Shown piece by piece: positions 1-11,934 of a stretch of DNA of 64,000 nucleotides. This DNA comes from Xanthostigma xanthostigma. Lineage: Eukaryota; Arthropoda; Insecta; Raphidioptera; Raphidiidae. How positions within the stretch are numbered: position 1 is the first letter of the stretch; each line of letters opens with the position of its first letter. The notes under the pieces were generated by a model. The model had not been told where the DNA came from, made no database searches, and worked only from the letters and a program-made list of their open reading frames with translations. The stretch is taken from positions 1,116,001 through 1,180,000 of the forward strand of contig OY754465.1 of NCBI GenBank assembly GCA_963575645.1. Direction: 5' to 3'. The position numbers and the translations under genes are program-made.

Positions 1-713
1 ATAAAATAGGCAATTCTTATGCGTTGACACATCATAATTGACTTTGACTATTATTAGTATTACAATGTTTTATAGTAAGTATTAGGTCTATTATCTGTAG
101 ATAATTCATGTTTAGTTTGCATTGCACATAACTGTGATCGACAGGAAGCGATGAACAATACTGAATAAATGTAAACAATAATTATGCATAGGCACTTAAA
201 GAATTACGAATGTTTTTTTTTTTTGTTCAACAAGTGATAACTTAGCAATCGTAATTACCCATTTTAGTTTTCTAGAAAGAACGGCCAGGAGGCGACCTTT
301 ACTTTGTTATATTTCGAATATAAAATGAATATAGCCCATCCCTATTTAATACCTGCAGTCTAGTACATGTCTGTGTTGGTGTACAAACACATGTAATAAG
401 TAGTATGGATATCACTGTAGTATAGGCATATGATAATTTGGTTCTCTTTGTCAATCCTTCTCACATGTGTGAAAGATAGAGAGAGAGCATTCAATTCTCA
501 TAGACCACAATATATTTGTTGTACTATTATGAATGAAATGTTTCAAAATCTTTCCTCACCACACGCCGCAAAGTACAGTTTCCCCACTGAGATCGGCAAA
601 CGGGCTCTTAACCCTCCTGCATCGAGAGGAATCATAAGCTAACTGTAGTGTACAGTAATATGGATAAGATGTTAGCACTTCAACACATTTTTGCGTTCTT
701 TTTGTGACATTGG
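1..713. other. AT-rich stretch without recognised genes
   Basis: I see no coding frame with family resemblance. Only short A/T runs and scattered stop codons are present. Confidence 0.5.
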
Positions 714-858
714 GGCGTTTTCGGCATCGAGAACTGCCCCGGGGCAGGGCAGGCCGAATGGACAACTATTGGCTAAAGAAATTTGTTTATTGTTTTTTAA
801 TCAATAGTTATCCATTCGGCTTGCCTTCCCCCGGGCAGTTCTCTATGTCGAAAACGCC
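714..858. repeat. 145-bp hairpin (fold-back element)
   Basis: GGCGTTTTCGGCATCGAGAA at the left pairs with the reverse complement ending in AACGCC at 858. The arms are GC-rich (CCCCGGG cores and GCCGAATGG/CCATTCGGC) around a short AT loop. The duplex is nearly continuous, as in a small MITE made of terminal repeats only. Confidence 0.8.
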
Positions 859-1626
859 ATAAATGTTAAGTTAACTAAACAAAATTTGCTAGAGTAAATC
901 TAGGACGCTGAATTTTTATTGAAAAAGCTTTAAAGCTTTAAATTATTTACTCGTCTTCAACATATTTTTTAAATTTGATCATGAGCAAATGATACATTTC
1001 GAATTTTCCCGCGCCCTGTACAAAGCAAACTGTTACTAAACATAACTCAAGGTTAAACAAAAGACAGACGTGTGATATTTAAATTTAGATGCACGAATTT
1101 TAAAATATTCAAAAGAAAATCCAAAACACAAATATTTTTCAGTAACGTGATAAGCACACATTCTTACAAGAGACCTCGAAGTGGAATTTTTCAACAAAAG
1201 CTTAGCGAATTGTTTCGAATCGTATATAATAGTATAAGCTCAACTAGTACACCATGTGATTCTATGTTCAAATTATTATTAACAACTGTTTATTACCTAT
1301 AACAACAAAGAATTAAATTATTCATACCGCTAGGAGTTCATTATCAATAAAACAATATTTTAAAAAAATATTTGTTACAATAGGAATTCGGTTTCAGTGT
1401 TCAATTATTAGAAATTGTTTGATAACAGAATAATTTCTCTTGTATACAAATCAATGAGAGCATTTCAACAATAAAAATGCCATATAAAAAATTTATTTTG
1501 ACTAGAAAAATGCAGGCTTTTTCAGAGACTACTAAATTAAGTTCGTATCAATTTGTTTTATCAGTTTCGTTTTTATGGGCTCTGTTGGAACGTCTTTAAG
1601 TTCAAAATATTAAATACTCCGAATTT
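859..1626. other. AT-rich stretch without recognised genes
   Basis: No conserved coding frame or clear repeat boundary was recognised. Confidence 0.4.
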
Positions 1627-1872
1627 TTGACGTGATAACGTCTTAAAATTGATGAAACACCAGCTGCACGCACGAAAAAGTGTAACGCCGTAACGTTCCG
1701 CCTGACCCTGTGCGTGCAAGCGAGAGCGCAATATAAGCGATAGAGAAGCACGATCGGCCCAAGTTTGACAGCTACTAAAATTTACGTTATGTATTATTAA
1801 ATATGATATTCGAGCGGAATACGTTATCACGTAAAACTATCGTCCGTAAACCGACTTTACAGACAACCAATT
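1627..1872 (+). mobile_element. dispersed repeat with ACGTGATAACGT ends, copy 1
   Basis: It starts with the ACGTGATAACGT motif and ends near TTATCACGTAAAACTATCG plus CCGACTTTACAGACAACC. It shares the GCTGCACGCACGAAAAAGTG and CCTGACCCTGTGCGTG blocks with copies near 2.2, 39.3, 46.7 and 57.1-57.7 kb. The two 12-bp motifs are inverted relative to each other. The class of element is not recognised. Confidence 0.7.
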
Positions 1873-2261
1873 TTTTTTTAGTATAACACTTAACGTGGTA
1901 AAAAACGCAAAAAGAAAAATGTGTGAAAATTGGTGATGAATTAATATTTAAATAAATAAATGATATCTGAGGTTTGTTTGGAATCCTTAAGGGGTAACCA
2001 AATGACGGACCGCGGTCTGGATTCGGACCGCCGACCCATTTTGTGCGGACCAAGAAGAATCTAAGAATATCAATATTTAATGCCAATAGCTTGTACCAAC
2101 AACTCCAGACTTCAGACAGATTGTTCAGAGTAAAAAAATGTCATTTTAGCGCATTAATATTACGAACTTACTTTGTTATTTTTGACGTGATAACGTCTTA
2201 TAAATTGATGAATCACCAATCTTATAAATTGATAAAACACCGGCTGCATGCACGAAAAAGT

Positions 2262-2362
2262 GTAACGTTCCTAACGTTCGTAACGTAACGTTCCTAACGT
2301 TCGTAACGTAACGTTCCTAACGTTCGTAACGTAACGTTCCTAACGTTCGTAACGCGTAACGT
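2262..2362. repeat. 23-bp tandem repeat, about four copies
   Basis: The unit is built on CCTAACGTTCGTAACGTAACG and is repeated head to tail, apparently by expansion of the CGTTCC region of the surrounding dispersed element. Confidence 0.85.
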
Positions 2363-2382
2363 TCCGCCTGACCCTGTGCGTG

Positions 2383-2610
2383 CTTTTCTCGAAAACGGCC
2401 CTAACGATTTGGATGAAATTTAATGAAAAGGGATTTTGGGGGGCAAAAAATCGTTTTAGCTAGGTCTCATCTCTCGAAAAAATCGTTTTCTTACAAATTT
2501 TATCATTATAAAAATCAATTTTTTGACGTATGAAAATACTTAAATATTGTAAGTAGGTTTTGGAATTTTATATTATAAACAGTGAAACAATTGTTTTATA
2601 AATATTATGA
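2383..2610 (+). repeat. dispersed repeat shared with 37706-37940
   Basis: Both begin CTCGAAAACGGCCCTAACG and continue with GGGATTTTGGGGGGCAAAAA, TAGGTCTCATCTCTCGAAAA and TATGACAGTTAATC. The style is that of the 5' part of small Helitron-like elements, which is an inference. Confidence 0.6.
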
Positions 2611-3639
2611 CAGTTAATCTTTGAGACTTAAAATAAATACGAAAGAAAGAAAGTTAAAAAAAACAATTATATTATAGGTGGTGAGTAATTTAAATAAATA
2701 AAATTAACCTAAATTTGAAGCGAAAGATGCAATATCATAGATTCGAATTATTATATGTAGAATTTAGGTTATGTATTACGGAATACGTTATCACGTAAAA
2801 CTATCGTCCGTAAACCGACTTTACAGGCAACCATTTTTTTTTTTAATTAGATGTATCCTTAATAAAACAAATATTAATAGTTCTTTTCGTTTTATTTTGG
2901 TAGCTAGTCATCATCCACCAAACGGCCGCGACAGATGTATGTATGTTTTTAAACGGACTCGCAATGAAACTGATTGGTGATCCCTGGTCTATTTTATTCC
3001 AGTCTGTCTTTCCTTTAGCTATTTTGGCGCATGGAGGAGACCCAAATTGAAGTACGATCTTTTAATTTTTAGGTATCAACACAATTTTTCAATGCGGAAA
3101 ATTCCGTTATCTGAACAGTCTTTCTGTAGAGTCATTGACTGTCGCAGGTAGTTAACATTAATTCTTACATCCCCTCAATTTCAATTCTATTAAATGTCCC
3201 GGTTACAAAAAAACACCAACCCTCTTTAAACTAGCATAAACTATAAAAAGAACGAAACACTTACATTTTATAAACAGCTGTCTGGCTCAATTTCAGAGGT
3301 TCGTGTAACACGATGTATACAAGAAAATCACAAATGTTCTAGTCTATTCTAACAACAATATCATGTGTAGTGTAAACAACTCGATATCTTGTTTCTGGAA
3401 AATCTTTATTATACCTTACACACAGAAACACGTAACGCAACAAGAGGGTTGTTTTTTCCCAGACGTCAAGCCGATATTGTTCGATAAAGACAGCTATATG
3501 CTGTACCTATCTAAACAAACACTACTAGCTTTATAATTCACACGAATTATTGTAGAAAAAACACAATACACGATTTCTATAATCTTTTCGGCTGTCAAAA
3601 ATTGATTTTGTTTTCCGAATTATAGAAAAAACGCAAGCA

Positions 3640-3910
3640 GCACACTGACAGTCAGCTGTGACGTAAAAAAGTTACGTCAAAATTGCACTGCCCACTTTGC
3701 AAGACGAACGTTCACGCTGAACTGATCGAAGCAGGCGGCAGCAGTGTTTTTGGTGCTTGCTGCACTAGTAGAGGTTGAGCGAGAATCGAGTAATGCGCAA
3801 GAGAGTAGCAGACATATTATGCGCCGTCTCACTTCGCGCACATAAACGTCAATCTTTTGTTTCTATAGCGAGTAGCGACTGAGCCAAGGCTAGCACAACA
3901 TCAATTGAGT
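3640..3910. promoter_or_regulatory. GC-enriched CpG-rich island, possible promoter
   Basis: This stretch is richer in G, C and CpG than its surroundings. On the minus strand a donor-like AAAT/GTAAGTG lies at about 3264. A promoter with an untranslated exon of a minus-strand gene to the left is possible, but nothing coding was found there. An unrecognised transposon would also fit. Confidence 0.2.
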
Positions 3911-4143
3911 TGTTAAAGGCAGGGGAGACGATACTTATTGCAATAATTTGCTATCTGCAAGAAAAATCGCACCCCGTTGCGTCGGATACGTGAGGGGGCA
4001 TCCTTTTATTCTTTCGAACGGCAATGATGAAAAGCGTATCGGTATGCTCTGCGCTCATATTTATATCTGTTGCATACAAAAATCAATATTTTTGAAGTAA
4101 AACTTCTTTAGGCACGCTTGACTTGGGGAGTAAGCTGATGAAT

Positions 4144-4320
4144 GCCTGACGAAATCGTTTACGGAAGTGCATCATATCGCGATGCCTGACGAAATCGTTT
4201 ACGGAAGTGCATCATCGGAGTTGAGAGGGAGATATAAACTAGTGAGTGCGACAAAGACGGAGCATTAAGTTGAGAGGGAGATATAAGTTAGTGAGTGCGA
4301 CAAAGACGGAGCATTAATAC
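4144..4320. repeat. two adjacent tandem duplications
   Basis: A 40-bp unit containing CCTGACGAAATCGTTTACGG is repeated twice, followed at once by a roughly 50-bp unit containing GTTGAGAGGGAGATATAA, also twice. The two units are unrelated. Confidence 0.85.
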
Positions 4321-4844
4321 AACTATTTGACGTTTAAAATGAAGACGGCTGTTTTTGTTGGTATCAAAAATATATTTCATCGAATTTTGCTGCATTTTGT
4401 AATGGGAAATTATGTAGGTTAGTTAATAAATCCTTTTAAATGTATTATAAATTATGCTAATAAATATATATACATATTTTGCCTATTAATTAATCAAAAA
4501 TTATATTTTGTAGATATGTGCTACAGAGTGAGGTTATATTGTTTTCGATAAGCTTTGAGACGAACCGACTGCGTATTATTGTTCGTTTATGAATTTAACA
4601 TGAGCAAATTTGAGGTATTTACGCATTATTCTTAATAAATATATTTAAAATAATTACGGCAGGAAGAAGTTTTACTTCGGTCGTGTGGTCTAAAGCGCAC
4701 TCGTTTTTTTAAGTTTTATTAATAATCACACAAGAATATCACTCACGAAAGGTGTCAAGCAAAATATTTATTCCCAAACTGATTCTACAAATTTAAAGTA
4801 TTTCGTATTTTCTAGCCAAGTGTTCGTATTATTTTCAGTTTAAT

Positions 4845-4912
4845 TGTTTTATTATTATGATCCTGGGAGAGTAATTACCCCCATTATCCCCCCATATCTA
4901 CGCCCTTGGTTC
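4845..4912 (-). mobile_element. partial hAT-like MITE end (GGGCGTAGAT family)
   Basis: It ends CCCCATATCTACGCCCTTG and shares the polypyrimidine block and terminal motif with the complete copy at 13008-13285. Only this end is preserved. Confidence 0.5.
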
Positions 4913-4916
4913 TTGT

Positions 4917-5049
4917 AGACACAATATTGTGCCGTGTTATCCGTGAGGCCATGGAGGATGGTGATCGTGTCCGAGATAGTGTTAGATTTGGATTATACTG
5001 CCCTCAAAATGTAATGGAAAGTGATTTTCCACATGGAGAAAATGCGTGA
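4917..5049 (+). pseudogene. short coding-like remnant of unknown protein
   Basis: After an acceptor-like tcttgtag, a frame of about 44 codons contains CRVIREAMEDGDRVRDSVRF and CPQNVMESDFPHGEN before TGA. Its composition is protein-like rather than random AT translation. I do not recognise the family. It could be a final exon, a retrocopy fragment or chance. Confidence 0.25.
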
Positions 5050-5438
5050 ACGTGTGTAGAATTTTCTTTTAATCATGGTACCGATTTGAATGAAGTTTAT
5101 AATATTGTTGTATTAGTATAGAGCCTGTTAATGTAGAGAGCTACTTTTAGAGATTCGTTAAAAAAACATTAAAAAATTCAACAAATTATATTTCTTGTAA
5201 CAGGTACAAAATAAGTAAAAACTAAATTTATAATTAAAACCCGGAAATGTCACTTTCTTTTAAATAGAATATTAATTATGAAGCGTATAAAAATATACAG
5301 CAGATAAAAATTCGCTTACAGAAATACTAAATGTTAGATGCATTAATTAGTATTTCCTACATTTTTCAAAGCTTAAAAGAGATTGCAATTAAAAAATACG
5401 CTTTAAATTTTAAAACGAAGTGAAATGCATTTAATAAG

Positions 5439-5598
5439 TTCGTTCCAAGCAGCCGCGAACGGTAATAAAACCGTACACAGTCTTGTTACTGCGCAAGACT
5501 GTCTTGCGCAGTATCGATTTTTGAGCTAGTGTGCAAATTAGTCTTGCGCAGTGACAAGACTGTGTACGGTTTTATTTCACGGCTGCTTGGAACGAACC
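5439..5598. mobile_element. 160-bp hairpin MITE, GTTCCAAGCAGCC family, copy 1
   Basis: CGTTCCAAGCAGCC at the left pairs with GGCTGCTTGGAACG at the right, and the pairing continues inward through CGTACACAGTCTTG and TGCGCAAGACTG. Related hairpins lie at 11157-12097 (interrupted), 11380-11520 and 58481-58617. Confidence 0.85.
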
Positions 5599-5991
5599 TA
5601 ATGACAAATAAAGAAAGTGGGGAAGTGGGCAAGCGCATGCTCCGTTCTCGCACATGCGCAAAACATAATGACGCAGCCAGACGTATGTATGGCTGCACCG
5701 TCATTCTTTTCCAGACCCCTACTAGCAATATAGGAGTATAAAGTACATGGTTCCAATTTAGAATTGATACATATGCTTCCAATTTTTAATTAATTTCGCA
5801 CACTGAACTCAAATCACCGAATACCCGAAAAATGATCTACTTCGAATATAAATTAACAATTAAACGAGAAGAGACTATATATATTTTTTTTGCAAATCAT
5901 ACTTTTGACTGCTGAGATTTCGCCTCAATATAAAACAAAGATGGCGATCTTATGTATATGTATACCTACTGTCTATAAGTAGATATATGTT

Positions 5992-6702
5992 TAAAGAGGT
6001 TGATGCGTTACAGTCCCAATCAAAAGTAAGTCGAATTCTAAATGGGAACTTTTCCATAATAAATTTTTACAAAAGGTTATAAGTCGATGATACCAATAAA
6101 TTATTGTCATAAAGGTATAAATAATATTTTTTTTTAATATTAACAAATTATTTCAGTATTTGACTTAATGGACTAACTTTTGAATTTTTTGTACCAAGTT
6201 AGGTTAGAAAAAATAAATTTATGTAAATATCTGTATTTTACATATTTTTGCAGTAAATAATTAAAAAAAGAAATTAGAAGTTATAAAAATTAAAATTAAA
6301 TCATTAAAAAGTTGAAAATTCAGTTAAAATTGTCAAGAATAAAAGTCCATAATCGAAAAGTGCTAAGGTTTAATATTTTTTTTATTGATTAAAAGTCTCC
6401 TAATTAAATTGGAAAAAATATTAAAATATGCGTAAGACATCGATGCTATACATAGTAAGTTTTCGGAACTGCTGACATTCTTTGATTATTTGCAAAAAAT
6501 TAAAATGTACCGTTTGCATGCTAGGTTGACATATTTTCCATAAGACTACATGTAAAAGTTTTTTTTAATTTTTAACTTTATAAATCTCCTAATGATTCTG
6601 GATTTTTTACAGAAAATTTTGTCATACAAAAATCTATTAAAAAAACTTTATTTCAGATTTTTTTCATTATCTTCATAAAACGGCCCAACCTCCTTAATGC
6701 AT
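5992..6702 (+). mobile_element. TTAA-flanked inverted-repeat element, left twin
   Basis: It is bounded by TTAA/AGAGGTTGATGCGTT on the left and CGGCCCAACCTCC/TTAA on the right. The terminal repeats are short and imperfect. The whole roughly 700 bp recurs in opposite orientation at 6877-7766. TTAA flanks suggest piggyBac-like mobilisation; no transposase is present. Confidence 0.65.
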
Positions 6703-6876
6703 ACCTATCTTATATAGTGGTTTATTCCAACTCACATGGTTCGACAATCGATTTAATTAACAGACATGTACGGATTTTTTTCTCGAACAACGGGACAAAA
6801 TTACTAGGATCAGTCAAAATTCGCAACGAGTTATAAGACCCGACGAAATGATCTGGCTTACTTATTTTATTATTTT

Positions 6877-7766
6877 GTTAAGGAGGTTGAGCCGTTTTAC
6901 GAAGATAATGAAAAAAATCTTTTTTTAATAGATTTTTTTATGACAAAATTTTCTGTAAAAAATCCAAAATCATTAGGAGATTTATAAAGTTAAAAATTAA
7001 AAAAAAACTTTTACATGTAGTCTTATGGAAAATATGTCAACGTAGCATGCAAACGGTACATTTTAATTTTTTGCAAATAACCAAATAATGTCAGCAGTTC
7101 CGAAAACTAACTGGGTAAAAGCATCGATGTCTTACGCATATTTTAATATTTTTTCCAATTTAATTAGGAGACTTTTAATCAATAAAAAAAATTCTTAAAC
7201 CTTAGCATTTTTCGATTATGGACTTTTATTCTTGACAATTTTAACAATTTTAACTGAATTTTCTACTTTTTAATGATTTAATTTTTATTTTTATTACTTC
7301 TAATTTCTTTTTTTTTTTAATTACTTATAGCAAAAAATACGTGAAATACAGATATTTACATAAATTTATTTTTTCTAACCTAACTTTGTATAAAAAATTC
7401 AAAAGTTAGTTCATTAAGTAAAATACTGAAATAATTCAAAAATATTAGGAGCACTGTGGTTTGAATCTAATAAAAAATAGAATAGAATAGAATAAACTAA
7501 CTTTAGTTTAGTGTATTGCTGAAGATGAGAGCATAGCTCTCGAAATGTACATCCACTAATAAACTTGTTGTGGTAAGAAGTAACTATTCTATTTTTTACT
7601 GAAATAATTAATTAATATTAAAAAAAAATATTTATTTATGCCTTTATGACAATACTTTATTGGTATCATCGACTTATAACCTTTTGTAAAAAATTATTAT
7701 GGAAAAGTTCCCATTTAGAATTCGACTTACTTTTGATTGGAACTGTAACGCATCAACCTCCTTAAA
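6877..7766 (-). mobile_element. TTAA-flanked element, right twin, with a 150-bp insertion
   Basis: It is the reverse complement of the left twin, flanked by TTAA on both sides. A piece at about 7440-7600 is absent from the left twin and is flanked by the direct repeat ACTGAAATAATT. That insert contains GCTGAAGATGAGAGCATAGC, a pattern common near the ends of retroelements. Confidence 0.65.
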
Positions 7767-8141
7767 TACCAAATTTGAAGGTATTAAAATTTCAATACGC
7801 CTCAAGGACTTTTTTTGCAAATAAAATTTTACGGTTTGGCTAGGCCCCACTACCCTTAACAGCCAGGTCTTCGATTTTGTGTTCTGCAGACATTACAAGA
7901 GCAAAGTGTTGTACAAATTTTTATGCTGCCTCAAATACTAATCCAAAAATGTTTGATAAATGATATAGCTTTTGAACTATATAGAAAATGCGCAGGGTAT
8001 TATCAATTTCAGTGGAATTATACTAACCACATAAGGTATTACCCAGTCCTCGACGAGGTACAATAGAAAAAACGTTTAGTCACATAACGCCTCCATCAGA
8101 AAAAATCAATTTCCGAATGGTGGTACCTATAGAACATTATG

Positions 8142-8466
8142 ATACGCGCCACGAATCTAAAAGGCTCGGAAGTTAGATGCGAATGCGGGCTTGCGCTTGT
8201 ACAGTCTGTTGAAAAACTACAAACTCGCAACTCAACAAAACTAAAATAGCAATAACAACTTGACATTATAGCGTACTCGACTGTACTTTAAAGCAGGAAA
8301 GCGACAAGTGACAAAGGCAACGAGCGATCACGGCCAAACACCGACGAGCGCACGTTCCGTGCAGGTAGCTGGGAGGTGGTGGGAGTATCGACGGCTCTAA
8401 AATGTGTCTTTGCGACGCTGTTTGTGACTAACTTCCGAACCTTTTAGAACCGTGGCGCGTATTATA
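8142..8466 (+). mobile_element. 325-bp TA-flanked MITE, ATACGCGCCACG family, copy 1
   Basis: The terminal inverted repeats are about 35 bp, beginning ATACGCGCCACGAATCTAAA and mirrored at the right as GTGGCGCGTATTATA. The interior has GCAGGAAAGCGACAAGTGAC and GACGAGCGCACGTTCCGTGC. Other copies are at 13374-13683 (reverse), 19071-19338, 20884-21364 and 30142-30469. Confidence 0.9.
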
Positions 8467-8533
8467 CTACTACATCATTTGTTCGGTAGGTACTACATAT
8501 TTTAAACGAGTTTCGTAAATTTAGTGTACAGAC

Positions 8534-9060
8534 TAGTGATGTGCCGGATATCCGTATCCGCGGATATCCGAGGGAGAAGAAAGATCCGTATCCGTTAGTT
8601 TTTTGCGGATATTTTACGGATCATTTACCTTATTAATTTTCAATTCATATACATGAAATTTTATACATATAGGTGATTAGGTAATAATGAAAACCTGTTA
8701 AATTCCATTCAGATTACTTTTTTTTTTAAATCGTATTTGGCACCTTTATATTGCAAACATTTATCGTAGTGAGTACCATACTAATAGTACATAACTCAAA
8801 GGTACTAAATCAACTATCTTTATAATGAGATATTGCACATCGATCTTTGGAAAGAGACAATCTGTTATGAGAGTTAACTCTTAAAGAGGTCAATAACTTT
8901 TTCCCATAACTGATAGTCTCTTTCCAAAGGTCGATGTGCAATATTTACCGCCGCGTACTCTAAGAAAGTTAGTATCCGTATCCGCGGATCTTGAAACTAA
9001 AAATCCGTATTCAGATCTGTATCCGCGGATATACATTTTTAACGATCCGGCACATCACTA
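8534..9060. mobile_element. hAT MITE, 527 bp, TSD GTACAGAC
   Basis: The ends are TAGTGATGTGCCGGAT and its complement. The exact 8-bp duplication is at 8526-8533 and 9061-9068. The subterminal regions repeat GTATCCGCGGATATCC-like blocks, as hAT transposase-binding regions often do. There is no coding capacity. Confidence 0.95.
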
Positions 9061-9395
9061 GTACAGACAGAATTAAGATACATATATATTATAGCATTTA
9101 AACTTGCAAGTCGATAAAAAGCATTCAATTTAGTGAAAACGTTAAGTGGCATCGGGCGGCAATAAGATACAAAGGCTTAGAGAGTCTCTCTCGCGGATCG
9201 CCTCTGCCCACTGGTGACCGCCAACTAAACGCTTCGGGTGGTGCAGCTGCGTGAGAAATGAGAAATTTGTGTTGTCATAATCGACATTAAACCGAACTGG
9301 CATGTACATATGGTAACTATAAAATGATAGATCGTGACATTGCTGATTAATGATTAGAAACGAATTGCACAGGTACGAATATGGAGCGTTAGAAC

Positions 9396-9879
9396 TAGGG
9401 TTGCCAGATTAGGAAATCAAAATTTCTGGACAATATTCTAAAATATCAGGACCAAAGGATTTTCGGCTGGACAAAATAAAAATCTGCATTAATCAACCGA
9501 AACACGACATATAATTAAGTAATATGTACTTAGGTATTATTGTTATAAGAAAAACGAAAATTTGAACTATTGAGCTGAACAGCTGAAATTGGTACAAAAA
9601 CAGAGGTAGCTTAATCTAACAGTCAATGGTACCTATCAAGTCACTTTTTTGCCACATATATTTAGTATTTCCCTTAGCCGCCTTTATCATTTTAGAACCT
9701 TTCTCTGTATTTAGAAAATATTTAAAATTAGTAGTTTCCTTCAAAGTTTAATCGAATTATTAGCTCTGGCGGTGCATGTTTTTTATTTTTAGCTGGCCAA
9801 TTTGACTAAAACCGGGACACTGGACAAAGTGTAAAATTGCTGGACAATCCAGCCAAGTCCCGCCAATCTGGTAACCCTA
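9396..9879. mobile_element. hAT MITE, 484 bp, TSD GTTAGAAC
   Basis: TAGGGTTGCCAGATTAGG at the left is mirrored by CCAATCTGGTAACCCTA at the right, with GTTAGAAC at 9388-9395 and 9880-9887. It belongs to the same end family as 43981-44395. Confidence 0.95.
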
Positions 9880-10030
9880 GTTAGAACGGTAAGTTTTGGA
9901 ACGAGTGTATTTCGGACGAAAACCAGAAAAGGGCACGAACTGCGACATATAATTTTTTTGATGACAATCAGAAAATTATCGAGTCTGTTGTGTTTACGAT
10001 CGCGATTAATGGCCGGTTTCTAATTATAAT

Positions 10031-10835
10031 AAAAACTAGTGTACCCGCGCAAAACATTTTGCATGTATTTTCATAATGTTTTCAAAAATCGATATTTTGA
10101 TACAGACCTACGACAATAATTTTATTGCTCTTGCATTAGTTTCCATTTACAGTTATTTTTCTTTTGATTTAGCTTGATCCATCAAGTTGTCTCTATATTT
10201 AATTGGTTATAAATTCAAGGAAAATGTATGAGATCTGTTCATCGTTGTCATGATTACCCCGCAAGAACTGTCACAATTCATTTTTAGAAAATATAACCTC
10301 ATTTGATACATTTACGATTTTCACTATATTTTTCTGATCTGAGACCAAATTTTAGACTTGGTACAGTCCATGCAATATTTAAAAACTCTATTTTGGCATT
10401 AAATTAACATAAACTTACGCGTTCTTAAATTATTTGGAAAATAAAATAAAATTTATTTGTGTAATAATATTTGGAATATTTGCGCTAAAAAACCAACTAA
10501 TTTAAATATACACTTCAATTGTCAAAGTCGACTTGTCAAACTGTTTGTAAAATCTCCGACATACGTACATATTTGCATTTCTCTCACACTCATGTCTCGT
10601 GAACATCTAAGTTTTTTCTCTCTTTACGTTCCTCTTCACCCCGCTCCCCCCTCGTCTTTTTTACTATTATCGCTTGAAAGAAGACCTTTCAAAGAAATTT
10701 CACCAAAAAAAAATTAGTGATAACAGATCTGTGGACTAAAGGCTTTAGTTTAAAAAAAAATGTGTCAATCGGTTGAGTAGGGATTGCTGGCGGATTGGCT
10801 AGAGAAATAGGACTTGTGTTTTAAATATATAGATG
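10031..10835 (+). mobile_element. probable non-autonomous retroelement (SINE/LINE tail type)
   Basis: It opens with ACTAGTGTACCCGCGCAAAA and closes with a run before TTTAAATATATAGATG, a start and end style common in insect non-autonomous LINE-like repeats. There are no coding domains. The boundaries are inferred. Confidence 0.35.
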
Positions 10836-11170
10836 AAAACTTTTTAGTTCAAAACATAAATTGTATCATCAACGAGCACATTAATCATCATGGTATAAGC
10901 CACCATCTGATGCCGGTACTTCAACACAACTGCTTGTATGAAACTATCGCTCAATTATTCCATTATGTTTGTTAAGAGACAGTTGTTCATCTATCCAATT
11001 CATTGAACAAAATGTTTTAACAACGCTATAAAAATACACTTTTAATTCCTAAGGTGATTGTTCATCAGCTGTCCAAGATTAAGATGACACCTTCTTCGCC
11101 TGCATAGCTCCGTATTAGAAGCATTTGAATGTTTGTGCGTGCATACAAAATAAATTAGGTTTGTTCCAAG

Positions 11171-11934
11171 CAGAGCTGGGCGGTACTGAGTACAAGTACT
11201 TGGAAAAAGTACTTTAAGTACATATTTTTGTACTTTGTACTTTGTATTCCGAGTACTTTTAAAAATTGTACTTGGTACTTGTACTTGTAACGATCTGTTG
11301 AATGTACTTTGTACTTTCAGCTTGTTTCTAAGTACAAGTACCTACATTAATGTTCTTGTGGACATTTCTGGGTACCCTGTTTGTTCCAAGCAGCCAGCAA
11401 ACGGTAATGAAACCATCAACCACATGCGCAGTAGCTAAAAAGATACTGGAACACGTTTTAGCTATCTGCGCATGATGGTGATGGTTTCGTTACCGTTTGC
11501 TGGCTGCTTGGAACAAACCTATTAATGCAGGGTTTCTTGAAACATTGCTTTTTGTCTTTATTTAGTTGTTTATTTTTCTATTTTCAGTATTTTCAATTTT
11601 TTGTTTTTGTATTTATTCACATTTAATAGAAATAAAATATAATTCATAAAAACATTTTGTGCGTACGTCACTCTCTGTGTATTTTAATTTCATAAATAAT
11701 CGAGCTTGTAGGGTTTGTTTGTAGTTTGTACCACAAAGGTGTACTGAGGCTGGGTGTACCACATTGTGTCCAATGTACTTGTAAAAAGTACTCGTAAAAT
11801 CCAAGTACTTGTACTCAGTACATGTACTCAGTACTTAGTCAAGTACTTTGTACTTTGTACTTATTGGACGAAAATGGAAAGTACTTTGTACTTGGTACTC
11901 CAAGTACATTTTCATTGTACTTGGCCCAGCTCTG
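11171..11934. mobile_element. hAT MITE, 764 bp, TSD GTTCCAAG
   Basis: The ends are CAGAGCTGGGC and GCCCAGCTCTG, with GTTCCAAG at 11163-11170 and 11935-11942. Both subterminal parts are dense in GTACTTTGTACTT and CAAGTACTTG motifs. Another hairpin is inserted inside at 11380. Confidence 0.95.
11380..11520. mobile_element. hairpin MITE nested in the hAT element
   Basis: TTTGTTCCAAGCAGCCAGCA is mirrored at the right by GCTGGCTGCTTGGAACAAA around a loop with two TGCGCA-type blocks. It is a different subfamily from the outer element it ultimately sits in. Confidence 0.85.

Larger units (their letters stand above)
2180..2840 (+). mobile_element. dispersed ACGTGATAACGT repeat, copy 2
   Basis: It has the same left and right blocks as the copy at 1627. 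The middle is replaced by a roughly 230-bp segment (2383-2610) that recurs alone at 37706-37940, so this copy is composite. Its left part contains a 23-bp tandem expansion. Confidence 0.65.
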
